Made by a program: the position numbers and the translations under genes
In this document: one piece after another, positions 1-8,076 of the stretch
Layout: the number at the start of each line of letters is the position of its first letter
How positions within the stretch are numbered: position 1 is the first letter of the stretch
From: Candidatus Fonsibacter sp.
GTDB taxonomy: Bacteria; Pseudomonadota; Alphaproteobacteria; Pelagibacterales; Pelagibacteraceae
Assembly: GCA_009693745.1 (NCBI GenBank)
Contig: SHWR01000016.1
Location: 1 to 21,588 of the forward strand
Direction: 5' to 3'
Length of the DNA stretch: 21,588 nucleotides
The notes under the pieces: model-generated
Told to the model about the DNA's origin: nothing
Database searches by the model: none
What the model saw: the letters and a program-made list of their open reading frames with translations, nothing else

Positions 1-1916
1 GATTAATTTTTTATTATAGTAATTTGCCAACAAACATTAAAATTGAAGCGAAAGTATTAAGAGGCCCAAAAGTTGAAGCTCCAGAACAGGCTATACAGGG
101 TTTTATTAAATCAAATAATTTAGATCTGAAAGATATTTATGAAGAAGAAACAGACAAAGGAAAATTTTTTTTTGCAAAAACACAAAAAAAAGAGATACCA
201 GTTGTTGAAGAAATTAAGAAAAATATTCCTCATTTTTTAAATGGCTTACAGTGGAGAAAAAAAATGCGTTGGGGCAATCATGATCTTTCTTGGGGCAGAC
301 CTTTAAAATCAATTTTATGTTTATTTGATAAACAAATTATTTCATTTAATTTTTTTCATTTAGTATCAACAAATATTACTTACGTGGATGGTCCATTAGA
401 GGATAAAGCAGTTGTTATTAAAGACTATAATCATTTTAAAAAAATATTAACCGATAAACGAATTACTTTTGATAATGAAGAAAGAGAAAAATTAATTACT
501 AAAAATATTCAATCTTTTCTTAAAAAAAATGATTGTGAATTAGAAATTAACAACAAATTACTTAAACAAGTCATTAATCTTGTTGAAGATCCAATTGTTC
601 TAAAAGGATCGTTTTTAAAAGACTTTTTAAAACTACCAGAAGAGTTACTCATTTTAACAATGCAACATCATCAAAGATATTTTCCAATGCGCTCGATTAA
701 TAATCATAAATTAATTAATAATTTTATTGTTGTTGCAAATAAAGAAGATATTAAAAATAAAATTATAAAAGGGAATGAAAGAGTTCTTACAGCACGTTTA
801 ACAGATGCAAAATTTTTTTGGGAAAAAAACAAGAGCCAAAATTTAGTAAAACAAGTAAGTAAGCTTAAAGGAATTACTTTTTATCAAAATTTAGGATCGC
901 TTCATGACAAAACACAAAGAATAAGAGTTTTAGCTTCATTCATTGCTGATATTGTTAATTGTAAAAAAGATGATGCAGAAATAGCAGCTTCTATTTGTAA
1001 GGCAGATCTAGTTTCAGATTTAGTAGGAGAATATCCAGAACTTCAAGGTGTACTCGGAAAGTATTTTGCAGTCGAACAAGGTTTTAGTTTAGAAATTGCA
1101 AATGCTATCTCAGATCATTATTTGCCAGTTGGGCCAGAAGATAAAGTTCCAAAAGAAAAAATCTCAATTGTAGTTGCGCTTGCAGACAAGATTGATAATT
1201 TAGTTGGATTCTTCGGTATCAATGAGAAACCAACAAGTTCAAAAGATCCTTATGCATTAAGAAGATCCGCGCTTGGTATTCTTAGAATATTAATTGAAAA
1301 TAGGATTTCAATTTCATTAAAAGAATTAATTAATAACTCGAAAAACTCCTACCTTACGCAAAGTGTAAATTTGCAAAACCTTAAGTTTACTGAGGAAGTT
1401 CTAGCTTTTATTTCAGATCGGTTCAAAAACTTACTTAAAGATCAAAAAGTTAGACCTGATGTTATTGAGTCTATTTTGCCAAATAGCAGATCTGACGATT
1501 ATTTTTTATTATTTACTAAAATTAAAAATTTAAATAAAGCAGTTAAAAGTAACGATGGTCAAAATGTTATTGAGGTTTACAAAAGATGCACAAATATTTT
1601 AGAGCAATCAAAAAAAGACTCTAAACAAGAATTTTTTGGTGATCCTGATACTGTTTTATTTCAACATAAAGAAGAAAATTTTTTATTAGAAAAAATAAAT
1701 GAAATTCGAGAACATTATACAACTCCTACACGACTAAGAACTGTTGAGCAGACCATGAGCTTATTAGCGGGGACCAAAGGTTTTGTTGATAAGTTTTTTG
1801 ATAACGTAAAAGTTAATGATGAAAATGAACAGATCAAAAAAAACAGATTAGAGTTACTATTTCTATTATGTAGAACTTTTGATAGTTTCGCTGACTTTTC
1901 AAAATTCGAGGTTTAA
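1..1916 (+). CDS. glyS: Glycyl-tRNA synthetase beta subunit, 5'-truncated by window edge
   Basis: Beta chain of the bacterial alpha2beta2 glycyl-tRNA synthetase, which charges tRNA-Gly in the cytoplasm; the alpha chain GlyQ is presumably encoded just upstream. The reading frame is open to the left edge (frame starting at base 3, reading LIFYYSNLPTNIKIEAKVLRGPKV), so the TTG at 24 is not the start and roughly 50-70 N-terminal residues lie outside the window (family length about 690 aa). Recognisable GlyS blocks are RGPKVEAPEQAIQGF, HHQRYFPM, GNERVLTARLTDAKFFWEKN, the HD-like segment ADLVSDLVGEYPELQGVLGKYF, and DPYALRRSALGILRIL before a C-terminal anticodon-binding (DALR-type) helical region. 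The stop TAA is at 1914-1916 and ppdK begins 6 bp later, suggesting co-transcription. Identity is firm. Confidence 0.96.
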   Translation, partial: LIFYYSNLPTNIKIEAKVLRGPKVEAPEQAIQGFIKSNNLDLKDIYEEETDKGKFFFAKTQKKEIPVVEEIKKNIPHFLNGLQWRKKMRWGNHDLSWGRPLKSILCLFDKQIISFNFFHLVSTNITYVDGPLEDKAVVIKDYNHFKKILTDKRITFDNEEREKLITKNIQSFLKKNDCELEINNKLLKQVINLVEDPIVLKGSFLKDFLKLPEELLILTMQHHQRYFPMRSINNHKLINNFIVVANKEDIKNKIIKGNERVLTARLTDAKFFWEKNKSQNLVKQVSKLKGITFYQNLGSLHDKTQRIRVLASFIADIVNCKKDDAEIAASICKADLVSDLVGEYPELQGVLGKYFAVEQGFSLEIANAISDHYLPVGPEDKVPKEKISIVVALADKIDNLVGFFGINEKPTSSKDPYALRRSALGILRILIENRISISLKELINNSKNSYLTQSVNLQNLKFTEEVLAFISDRFKNLLKDQKVRPDVIESILPNSRSDDYFLLFTKIKNLNKAVKSNDGQNVIEVYKRCTNILEQSKKDSKQEFFGDPDTVLFQHKEENFLLEKINEIREHYTTPTRLRTVEQTMSLLAGTKGFVDKFFDNVKVNDENEQIKKNRLELLFLLCRTFDSFADFSKFEV

Positions 1917-1922
1917 AAAAAA

Positions 1923-4589
1923 ATGCCAAAGTGGGTTTATCAGTTTAATAGTTCAAATTGCGAAGGAACTGTATCTCAAAAACCTCTTTTAGGTGGAAAA
2001 GGTGCAAATCTTGCAGAGATGGGAAAATTAGGTCTTCCTGTTCCTCCAGGATTTACAATTACCACAGAAGTTTGCAGCGAGTATTATAAGAATAATCGAA
2101 AATATCCCGATGATCTTAAGATTCAAGTCGAGGACGCTATAAGAAATATTGAAAAAATTTTAGGAAAAAATTTTGGCGACGTAAATAATCCCTTATTAGT
2201 TTCAGTTAGATCTGGTTCAAGAGTGTCTATGCCAGGAATGATGGACACTGTTTTAAATTTAGGGCTGAATGATAAAACTGTTTTAGGATTAATAAAAAAA
2301 ACTAATAATGAAACATTTGCTTATGATAGTTACAGACGCTTTATTCAAATGTATAGCAACGTTGTTCTTGAAATAGATCATCATAACTTTGAAGACTTGC
2401 TTGATAATTATAAACTTACAAAAGGCGTCTTATCAGACACAGATCTTAATGCAGAAGATTGGAAAAAAATTGTTGGAAATTATAAAGATATTGTAAAAAA
2501 AAATACAAAAGAGAATTTTCCACAAGATTCGCATGAACAGTTATGGAGAGCAATTAGTTCAGTATTTATGTCTTGGCAAAATCAAAGAGCAAAAACTTAT
2601 AGAAGATTAAATAATATTCCTGAAGAATGGGGCACAGCAGTCAATATTCAATCTATGGTGTTTGGTAATATGGGTAATGATTGCGCAACTGGTGTTGCTT
2701 TCACTCGAAATCCATCTACAGGAGAAAATAGTTTTTATGGAGAATATTTAATTAATGCCCAAGGAGAAGACGTTGTTGCAGGTACTCGAACGCCGAGAAA
2801 TATTACTAAAAAAGCAAGACTAGAATCATCTTCAGAAGATCTATCGCTAGAAGAGACAATGCCAGAAGCATTTTCTGAACTTACCAAAATTTATAAAAAA
2901 TTAGAAAGTCACTATCGTGACATGCAGGATATTGAATTTACGATTGAGAATAAGAAGCTTTGGATGCTTCAGACAAGATCAGGGAAAAGAACTGCTAAAG
3001 CCTCAATTAAAATTGCCGTAGATATGGTTAATGAGAAGTTAATCAGTAAAGATGAGGCATTACTTAGAATTGATCCAAAAATTTTAGATACTCTACTTCA
3101 TCCAACTTTAGATCCAAAAGCTAAAAAGAATGTAATCACAAAAGGGCTGCCAGCATCACCTGGAGCTGCAACTGGAAAAGTTACTTTTAATGCAGATGAT
3201 GCCGAGCAAATGAAAGCTAATAATCAAAATACTATTTTAGTTCGAGTTGAAACATCACCGGAAGATATTCATGGAATGCATGCTGCTGTTGGAATTTTGA
3301 CTTGCAGAGGTGGAATGACAAGTCATGCCGCAGTTGTTGCAAGAGGAATGGGAAGAGCCTGTGTTTCTGGAGCTGGAAATATAAAAGTAGATTATGCGGC
3401 TAAAATCTTCAAAGTAGATAACATTGAAGTTAAAGAAGGTGATATTATTACAATTGACGGTTCAACAGGCGAAGTTATGCTTGGAGAAGTTAAAACCATT
3501 AACCCAGATATTTCGGGAGATTTTTCTGAGATAATGAAATGGGCAGATGAAGTTAGAACTTTAAAAATTAGAGCAAATGCTGAAACTCCATTAGATTCTA
3601 GAACTGCAAGGGGATTTGGCGCTGAAGGAATTGGACTTTGTAGAACAGAGCATATGTTTTTTGATGAAGAAAGAATTTTATATGTAAGACAAATGATTCT
3701 TTCGAAGACTAAAGAAGATCGTCTTAAAGCTTTAGATAAAATTTTACCATTTCAAAAGAAAGATTTTATGGAAATTTTTACAATTATGAAAGGTCTTCCT
3801 GTGACAGTAAGATTATTGGATCCGCCATTACATGAATTTTTACCGAAAACAGAAAAAGAGATTGATATTGTTGCAAAATCTTTAAAAATTCACTCAAGCG
3901 AAATTAAAAATAGAATTAATTATTTACACGAAGAAAATCCTATGTTGGGCCATAGAGGTTGCCGTTTAGCAATTTCTTTCCCAGAAATTTATGAGATGCA
4001 ATGTCGTGCAATTTTTGAAGCTTTATTTGAATTACAAAAACAAAAAGTTGAAGCAGTGATTCCAGAAATTATGATTCCACTTGTTGCAACAGAAAAAGAA
4101 ATTGAAATCCTAAGAGCATTAGTTGATCGTATTGCACAAGAAGTCCAAAAGTTGAATAATTTTAAAGTAGATTATTTAGTAGGCACTATGATTGAGCTTC
4201 CACGAGCGGCTCTGAATGCAAAAGATATTGCAAAACATGCTGACTTTTTTAGCTTTGGAACAAATGATTTAACACAGACAACACTTGGAATATCAAGAGA
4301 TGACTCTGGAAAATTCTTAGATGATTATGTTGAAAATAAAATATTTAGGATTGATCCATTTGTGAGCATTGACCAAGACGGAGTAGGAGAACTTATAAAA
4401 ATTGCCTGTTCACGAGGACTAGAAACAAAAAAGGGTATAAAACTTGGTATTTGTGGAGAGCATGGTGGCGACCCAGACTCTATAGATTTTTGTCACAAAG
4501 CCGGATTAAATTATGTGTCGTGTTCACCGTACAGGGTTCCAATTGCAAGATTATCTGCCGCTCAGGCAAGCATTCGATCTAAAAAATAA
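1923..4589 (+). CDS. ppdK: Pyruvate, phosphate dikinase
   Basis: Interconverts pyruvate + ATP + Pi and PEP + AMP + PPi in the cytoplasm, linking glycolysis and gluconeogenesis. At 888 aa it is full length. The N-terminal nucleotide-binding part opens with GGKGANLAEM and contains SVRSGSRVSMPGMMDTVLNL. The swivelling phospho-histidine domain holds GGMTSHAAVVARGMG with catalytic His468. The C-terminal PEP/pyruvate barrel has GLCRTEHMFF (Arg574) and the closing GICGEHGGDP...SCSPYRVP motif with catalytic Cys867. The PPDK-type phosphohistidine and cysteine motifs and the length favour PPDK over PEP synthase. The start ATG is 6 bp after the glyS stop; a possible GAGG Shine-Dalgarno lies inside the glyS end at 1908-1911, 11 bp upstream. 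Probably co-transcribed with glyS, an order often seen in alphaproteobacteria. Confidence 0.97.
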   Translation: MPKWVYQFNSSNCEGTVSQKPLLGGKGANLAEMGKLGLPVPPGFTITTEVCSEYYKNNRKYPDDLKIQVEDAIRNIEKILGKNFGDVNNPLLVSVRSGSRVSMPGMMDTVLNLGLNDKTVLGLIKKTNNETFAYDSYRRFIQMYSNVVLEIDHHNFEDLLDNYKLTKGVLSDTDLNAEDWKKIVGNYKDIVKKNTKENFPQDSHEQLWRAISSVFMSWQNQRAKTYRRLNNIPEEWGTAVNIQSMVFGNMGNDCATGVAFTRNPSTGENSFYGEYLINAQGEDVVAGTRTPRNITKKARLESSSEDLSLEETMPEAFSELTKIYKKLESHYRDMQDIEFTIENKKLWMLQTRSGKRTAKASIKIAVDMVNEKLISKDEALLRIDPKILDTLLHPTLDPKAKKNVITKGLPASPGAATGKVTFNADDAEQMKANNQNTILVRVETSPEDIHGMHAAVGILTCRGGMTSHAAVVARGMGRACVSGAGNIKVDYAAKIFKVDNIEVKEGDIITIDGSTGEVMLGEVKTINPDISGDFSEIMKWADEVRTLKIRANAETPLDSRTARGFGAEGIGLCRTEHMFFDEERILYVRQMILSKTKEDRLKALDKILPFQKKDFMEIFTIMKGLPVTVRLLDPPLHEFLPKTEKEIDIVAKSLKIHSSEIKNRINYLHEENPMLGHRGCRLAISFPEIYEMQCRAIFEALFELQKQKVEAVIPEIMIPLVATEKEIEILRALVDRIAQEVQKLNNFKVDYLVGTMIELPRAALNAKDIAKHADFFSFGTNDLTQTTLGISRDDSGKFLDDYVENKIFRIDPFVSIDQDGVGELIKIACSRGLETKKGIKLGICGEHGGDPDSIDFCHKAGLNYVSCSPYRVPIARLSAAQASIRSKK

Positions 4590-4789
4590 AGGCAGATTCT
4601 AAAATTTAGTTTGAAGTATTAAAGATAAAAGCGTTTTAGTTTTTATCTAATTATAATTTCATTGATTTATATGGGTTATTTGAAAGTATTTATTTTAAAT
4701 ATAGACTTTTCCATGTCAAATTATTATTTACAAAAAACCTTAAATTAAATAATTTCGCCGCTAATTAACTTAACAATAAGTAAATATAA

Positions 4790-5044
4790 ATGAAAACTAT
4801 ACTAGCAACAATCGTAAGTATGTTCTTATTCGTATCTTTTGCAAACGCTCAAGCTAAATCTTGCGCTGATTTAATCAAAGGTTACGATGCAGCAGTAAAA
4901 ACAGCAAAATTAGATGCAGCAGCTACTAAAAAAGCTGGTAATCTAAGAAAAGCAGCTGGTGATCAACTAGCGGCTAAAAAAGAAGCTGATTGTGTTAAAT
5001 CAATCAACGCAGCTTCCGCTGTTATAACTCCCGCTAAGAAGTAA
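4790..5044 (+). CDS. Small secreted Ala/Lys-rich protein with two cysteines, function unknown
   Basis: An 84-aa protein with a clear Sec signal peptide: MKT, then a hydrophobic core ILATIVSMFLFVSFA, then a cleavage site around ANA|QA near residues 20-22. The mature part of about 62 residues is very rich in Ala and Lys and has just two cysteines, Cys25 and Cys68, which could form one disulfide in the periplasm. I recognise no domain. It stands alone: 200 bp of AT-rich DNA separate it from ppdK, and a 14-bp hairpin follows the stop, so it is probably monocistronic. The ATG has no Shine-Dalgarno (AATAAGTAAATATAA precedes it). The signal peptide, coding-like composition and downstream hairpin argue that it is a real gene. 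Confidence 0.85.
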   Translation: MKTILATIVSMFLFVSFANAQAKSCADLIKGYDAAVKTAKLDAAATKKAGNLRKAAGDQLAAKKEADCVKSINAASAVITPAKK

Positions 5045-5052
5045 GCATTCTT

Positions 5053-5085
5053 TTTAAAGTGCTAACTTCTAGTTAGCACTTTAAA
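5053..5085. terminator. 14-bp perfect hairpin between convergent genes
   Basis: A perfect inverted repeat: arm 5053-5066 (TTTAAAGTGCTAAC) pairs with 5072-5085 around the 5-nt loop TTCTA. It begins 8 bp after the stop of the small secreted protein and ends 42 bp before the convergent amtB stop, so it can act as a bidirectional terminator. No long U-run follows on either strand; the weak A/T base of the stem may partly fill that role. It could also stabilise the 3' ends of the mRNAs. Confidence 0.65.
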
Positions 5086-5127
5086 TTCTCCCCTTAAAAA
5101 AAATTAAATATTAATAACTGTTCTAGC

Positions 5128-6339
5128 TCAGAGATTATAACTTTTTTCTCCGTGACTACCAAGATCCAGCCCATCAAACTCTTCTTGTTGAGAATTAACT
5201 CTCAAACCAATAGTTGTTTGAATTATTTTTACAATAATTATTGTTACAATTAGTGCAAACAATGCAACAGATATAACACCTATAAATTGGACAACTGTCT
5301 GATCATAAACAGATTTCTCTATTCCTAAACCACCAAAAGTGTCTGTTGCTAAAATTCCTGCTAATAAAGTTCCTAAAATTCCACCCACACCATGAACTGC
5401 AAATACATCTAATGAGTCGTCAATTTTTAATTTAAATTTTACGAACGCTACAAACCAATAACAAATAAAACCTGATAAAAATCCAAGAATAATTCCACCC
5501 ATTGGTCCTATATAACCAGATGCAGGCGTGACAGTTGCAAGTCCTGCAACCATTCCAGTGATAATACCAATTAACCCAGGTTTTCCATTTTTATACCAAT
5601 CAATACACATCCAAGTTAAAGTCGCTGTTGCTGCAGAACAATGAGTTACTAGCATTGCCATTGCAGCATTACCATTAGCCGCTAAAGCAGAGCCAGCATT
5701 AAATCCAAACCAACCAACCCAAAGCATTGAAGCCCCAATCATTGCAAGCACAGGACTATGTGGAGGGTGAGCTATTTTAGGAAAACCTTTTCTTCTACCT
5801 AAAAAATAAGCAATAACTAATGAAGAAACACCGGCTGTTGTGTGAACAACAAGCCCCCCCGCAAAATCTAAAACACCTTTTTTAGCAAGCCAACCATTAC
5901 CCCAAACCCAATGAGCTACTGGTGCATACACAAATATTACCCATAATAAAGTGAATAGAAAAACCGCAGAGAATTTAATTCTTTCAACAAACGCACCGAT
6001 AATTAATGCTGGCGTAATAATTGCGAAGGTCATTTGAAACATTACGAATAAAAGTTCTGGTATTTCACCAGTGAGACTAGTTATTTTAATATTTTTTAAT
6101 AAGAATTTATCTAGATTACCAATAAAAAGTCCCTCACCAGAAAAAGATAAGCTGTAACCAATAACAACCCAAATAATAGAAGTTAGAGCGGCAATTAGAA
6201 AGCATTGAGCAAGTACAGAAATTGTGTTTTTAGATCTAACCAAGCCAGCATAAAACAAAGCAAGACCTGGAAGAGTCATAAACAGTACTAAAGCAGTAGA
6301 TGTTAATATCCAGGCTGTGTGTCCAAAATTTATACTCAT
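5128..6339 (-). CDS. amtB: Ammonium transporter Amt/AmtB
   Basis: Inner-membrane channel for ammonium, 403 aa with about 11 membrane segments. Diagnostic blocks are FYAGLVRSKN (29-38), FQMTFAIITPALIIGAF (Phe105, the pore-gate phenylalanine), HWVWGNGW, the Amt signature DFAGGLVVH with Asp158 and His166, FNAGSALAANGNAAMA (Ser217 at the ammonium site) and DVFAVHGVGGILGTLLAG with His316. His166 and His316 form the conserved pore histidine pair. The N-terminus starts directly at the first membrane helix with no separate cleavable leader visible, unlike E. coli AmtB. The ATG directly follows the TAG stop of glnK with no spacer, so translation is probably coupled, and GlnK would gate this channel according to nitrogen status. 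This is a well-established pair. Confidence 0.97.
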   Translation of the reverse strand: MSINFGHTAWILTSTALVLFMTLPGLALFYAGLVRSKNTISVLAQCFLIAALTSIIWVVIGYSLSFSGEGLFIGNLDKFLLKNIKITSLTGEIPELLFVMFQMTFAIITPALIIGAFVERIKFSAVFLFTLLWVIFVYAPVAHWVWGNGWLAKKGVLDFAGGLVVHTTAGVSSLVIAYFLGRRKGFPKIAHPPHSPVLAMIGASMLWVGWFGFNAGSALAANGNAAMAMLVTHCSAATATLTWMCIDWYKNGKPGLIGIITGMVAGLATVTPASGYIGPMGGIILGFLSGFICYWFVAFVKFKLKIDDSLDVFAVHGVGGILGTLLAGILATDTFGGLGIEKSVYDQTVVQFIGVISVALFALIVTIIIVKIIQTTIGLRVNSQQEEFDGLDLGSHGEKSYNL

Positions 6340-6678
6340 CTAGATTGCTTTTTGACCTTTTTCACCGGTACGAATTCTAATGACTTGCTGAAGATTTGTC
6401 ACAAATATTTTTCCATCTCCGATTTTTCCAGTTCGCGCTGTATTTACGATAGTATCAATAACCTTCTTAAGTTTGGAAGTCGAGACTGCGATTTCAAGTT
6501 TAGTTTTTGGTAAAAATGTAACTTCATATTTCGAGCCTCTATAAAATTCTGTATGACCTTTTTGTCTTCCATAACCTTTAACTTCAGTCATTGTTAAACC
6601 GTGCACTCCAATTTCGTTTAACTTTCTTTTTATATTATCTGCCTGCTCAGGCTTAACTATTGCTGTTATTAATTTCAT
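6340..6678 (-). CDS. glnK: Nitrogen regulatory PII protein (GlnK/GlnB type)
   Basis: Trimeric cytoplasmic signal protein that reads 2-oxoglutarate, ATP/ADP and glutamine status; at 112 aa it is the standard length. It begins MKLITAIVKPEQAD, with the T-loop EVKGYGRQKGHTEFYRGSKYEVTFLPK containing Tyr51, the usual uridylylation residue, and the C-terminal nucleotide-site motif TGKIGDGKIFV. Placement directly upstream of amtB with zero spacing favours the GlnK role, in which unmodified protein plugs AmtB; a broader GlnB role cannot be excluded from sequence. The 113-bp upstream gap holds a likely terminator for the preceding operon and very AT-rich DNA where a promoter should sit; I see no unambiguous -35/-10 pair or NtrC or sigma-54 site. 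Confidence 0.96.
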   Translation of the reverse strand: MKLITAIVKPEQADNIKRKLNEIGVHGLTMTEVKGYGRQKGHTEFYRGSKYEVTFLPKTKLEIAVSTSKLKKVIDTIVNTARTGKIGDGKIFVTNLQQVIRIRTGEKGQKAI

Positions 6679-6729
6679 GATTTTTAAATAATAAATTTAA
6701 TTTATATAAAAATTCTTATTAAACAAATA

Positions 6730-6752
6730 AATTATCCAGTAAGAGGATAATT
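6730..6752 (-). terminator. Likely terminator of the TRAP-aacS-MFS operon
   Basis: An 8-bp inverted repeat, 6730-6737 (AATTATCC) with 6745-6752 (GGATAATT), around a 7-nt loop. Read on the minus strand, the stem is followed by a U-rich run (TTATTTGTTTAAT). It lies about 40 bp after the MFS stop and about 50 bp before the glnK start. The stem has only two G-C pairs, so it is weak by general standards. It could alternatively be an operator in the glnK promoter. Confidence 0.45.
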
Positions 6753-6791
6753 AATTTAAATCTATGCGTGTATTTTTTTAAATATTAACTC

Positions 6792-8030
6792 TTAGTTCTG
6801 CAAATGATCAGATCTGTGAATTAAAAAATAGATATAAGAAACGGCGCAACAAATAAAAAATATTAAAAACGCTCCTTGAAAAGCTAGGATTTCGTTGTGC
6901 CCAAATGACTTAATAACATCAACTATAATTCCAATTCCCCATTGCACTACAAATACACCAAAGAATATTACTAAGTTGAACGAGGATAATGCTCTACCAG
7001 CTATATTATTTGAAAAAGCTAAACCAATAGCAGGATGAGTTAAAGAAATAAAAACACTGCAAACGCAAAATAAAGTCCAATGTAACGCCCCAGCGTTCGA
7101 TCCAGAATAAACAGTTATTAAAAGTACAACCAGACTTGAAGGCATACCTAAAACTATAATTTTATCTGCAGATATACCTTTTTTTAAAATGTAAGGGTTG
7201 ATAAGTCCCCACAACCAAAATGTAATTAACATTGAGAAATTAAGCCAAAATAATCCAGTTGCAGATTGAAGAGCACTGTAACCGCTCACATTGGTCATCC
7301 AAGGTCCAGCCCATAATGTTTGAATTGCCATTAGTCCACCATAATTAAAAAAACCTAGCGGAACTAGACTCTTAAAGTAAGGATTTTTCCAAATTTCTAA
7401 ATAGCTAGAAAAAAACCCAATCTTAGTATTAGTTATTTCTTCATTATTACTCCAGCTAGGAGAAAATATTACTATAATTGCGAAAGAGATAACAAATAGT
7501 AACGCTAGAATAATAAATACATACCGCCAACCAATTACTGGAAGTAATAATTGTACTGGTAACGTTGAAGCAAGCATTCCAAGAGCACCCGTCATTAACA
7601 TCCAAGCATTTGCTCTTTGTTGCATATTTGGTGCAAACCATCTTCTATAACCAGTAAGAGGAGCCATAAGACATGCACTAACTCCAATACCAATAAAAAT
7701 TCTTGAAAGTAATAAAGATATAAAATTAGTTGATATTGAAAATACTAAACAACTAACTACTGCTATACATAAAAGATAAAGTATAACTTTTTTTGGTCCG
7801 TATTTATCAAGCCAAAACCCATTAAGTAATTGCATAATTGAGAAACCCAAAAAATATCCACCAGCTAAAAGACCTAAATCTCGAGCCTCTAATTGAAATT
7901 CAAGGGAAAGAGTAGGTGATAAGGTCGCTGTAATTGCTCGAATAAGAGTTGAGATAAAATAGGCGGTTGCAAAAACAAAAAAAACTATCGCAGCATTTTT
8001 TCGAGTTAATAAATTTTCATTTGTATTCAA
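6792..8030 (-). CDS. MFS permease, substrate unknown, last gene of the ketone-body-type operon
   Basis: A 412-aa protein of the major facilitator superfamily with about 12 membrane segments in two six-helix halves. The loop-2/3 signature appears as DKYGPKKV (residues 75-82), and helix 4 contains SRIFIGIGVSACLMAP. A hydrophilic loop at about 195-210 (SWSNNEEITNTK) separates the halves. No substrate-specific motif is recognisable. It is the distal gene of the minus-strand run dctP-dctQ-dctM-aacS, 46 bp after aacS, so a role in moving acetoacetate, 3-hydroxybutyrate or a related acid is a contextual guess. The start is TTG: the open frame has no nearby ATG, and an AGGA Shine-Dalgarno (complement of 8039-8042) lies 8 nt upstream, one of the better ribosome sites in this window. 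Confidence 0.88.
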   Translation of the reverse strand: MNTNENLLTRKNAAIVFFVFATAYFISTLIRAITATLSPTLSLEFQLEARDLGLLAGGYFLGFSIMQLLNGFWLDKYGPKKVILYLLCIAVVSCLVFSISTNFISLLLSRIFIGIGVSACLMAPLTGYRRWFAPNMQQRANAWMLMTGALGMLASTLPVQLLLPVIGWRYVFIILALLFVISFAIIVIFSPSWSNNEEITNTKIGFFSSYLEIWKNPYFKSLVPLGFFNYGGLMAIQTLWAGPWMTNVSGYSALQSATGLFWLNFSMLITFWLWGLINPYILKKGISADKIIVLGMPSSLVVLLITVYSGSNAGALHWTLFCVCSVFISLTHPAIGLAFSNNIAGRALSSFNLVIFFGVFVVQWGIGIIVDVIKSFGHNEILAFQGAFLIFFICCAVSYIYFLIHRSDHLQN

Positions 8031-8076
8031 TTTTAGAATCCTAAAAAGATGTAGTTTAATCTATAACATAATTTGA

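Noticed and set aside
24..26. TTG as the start of glyS
   Set aside because: The frame is open to the window edge and the missing N-terminal part of the family must lie upstream.
4623..4648. 8-bp AT-only hairpin (AGATAAAA/TTTTATCT) after ppdK as a terminator
   Set aside because: No G/C in the stem, a 10-nt loop and no U-run; expected by chance in this composition.
4680..4705. TTGAAA and TATAGA as a promoter for the small secreted protein
   Set aside because: The spacer is only 14 bp; not a convincing -35/-10 pair.
6319..6513. 64-aa plus-strand ORF opposite glnK/amtB
   Set aside because: Antisense shadow of a highly conserved PII gene.
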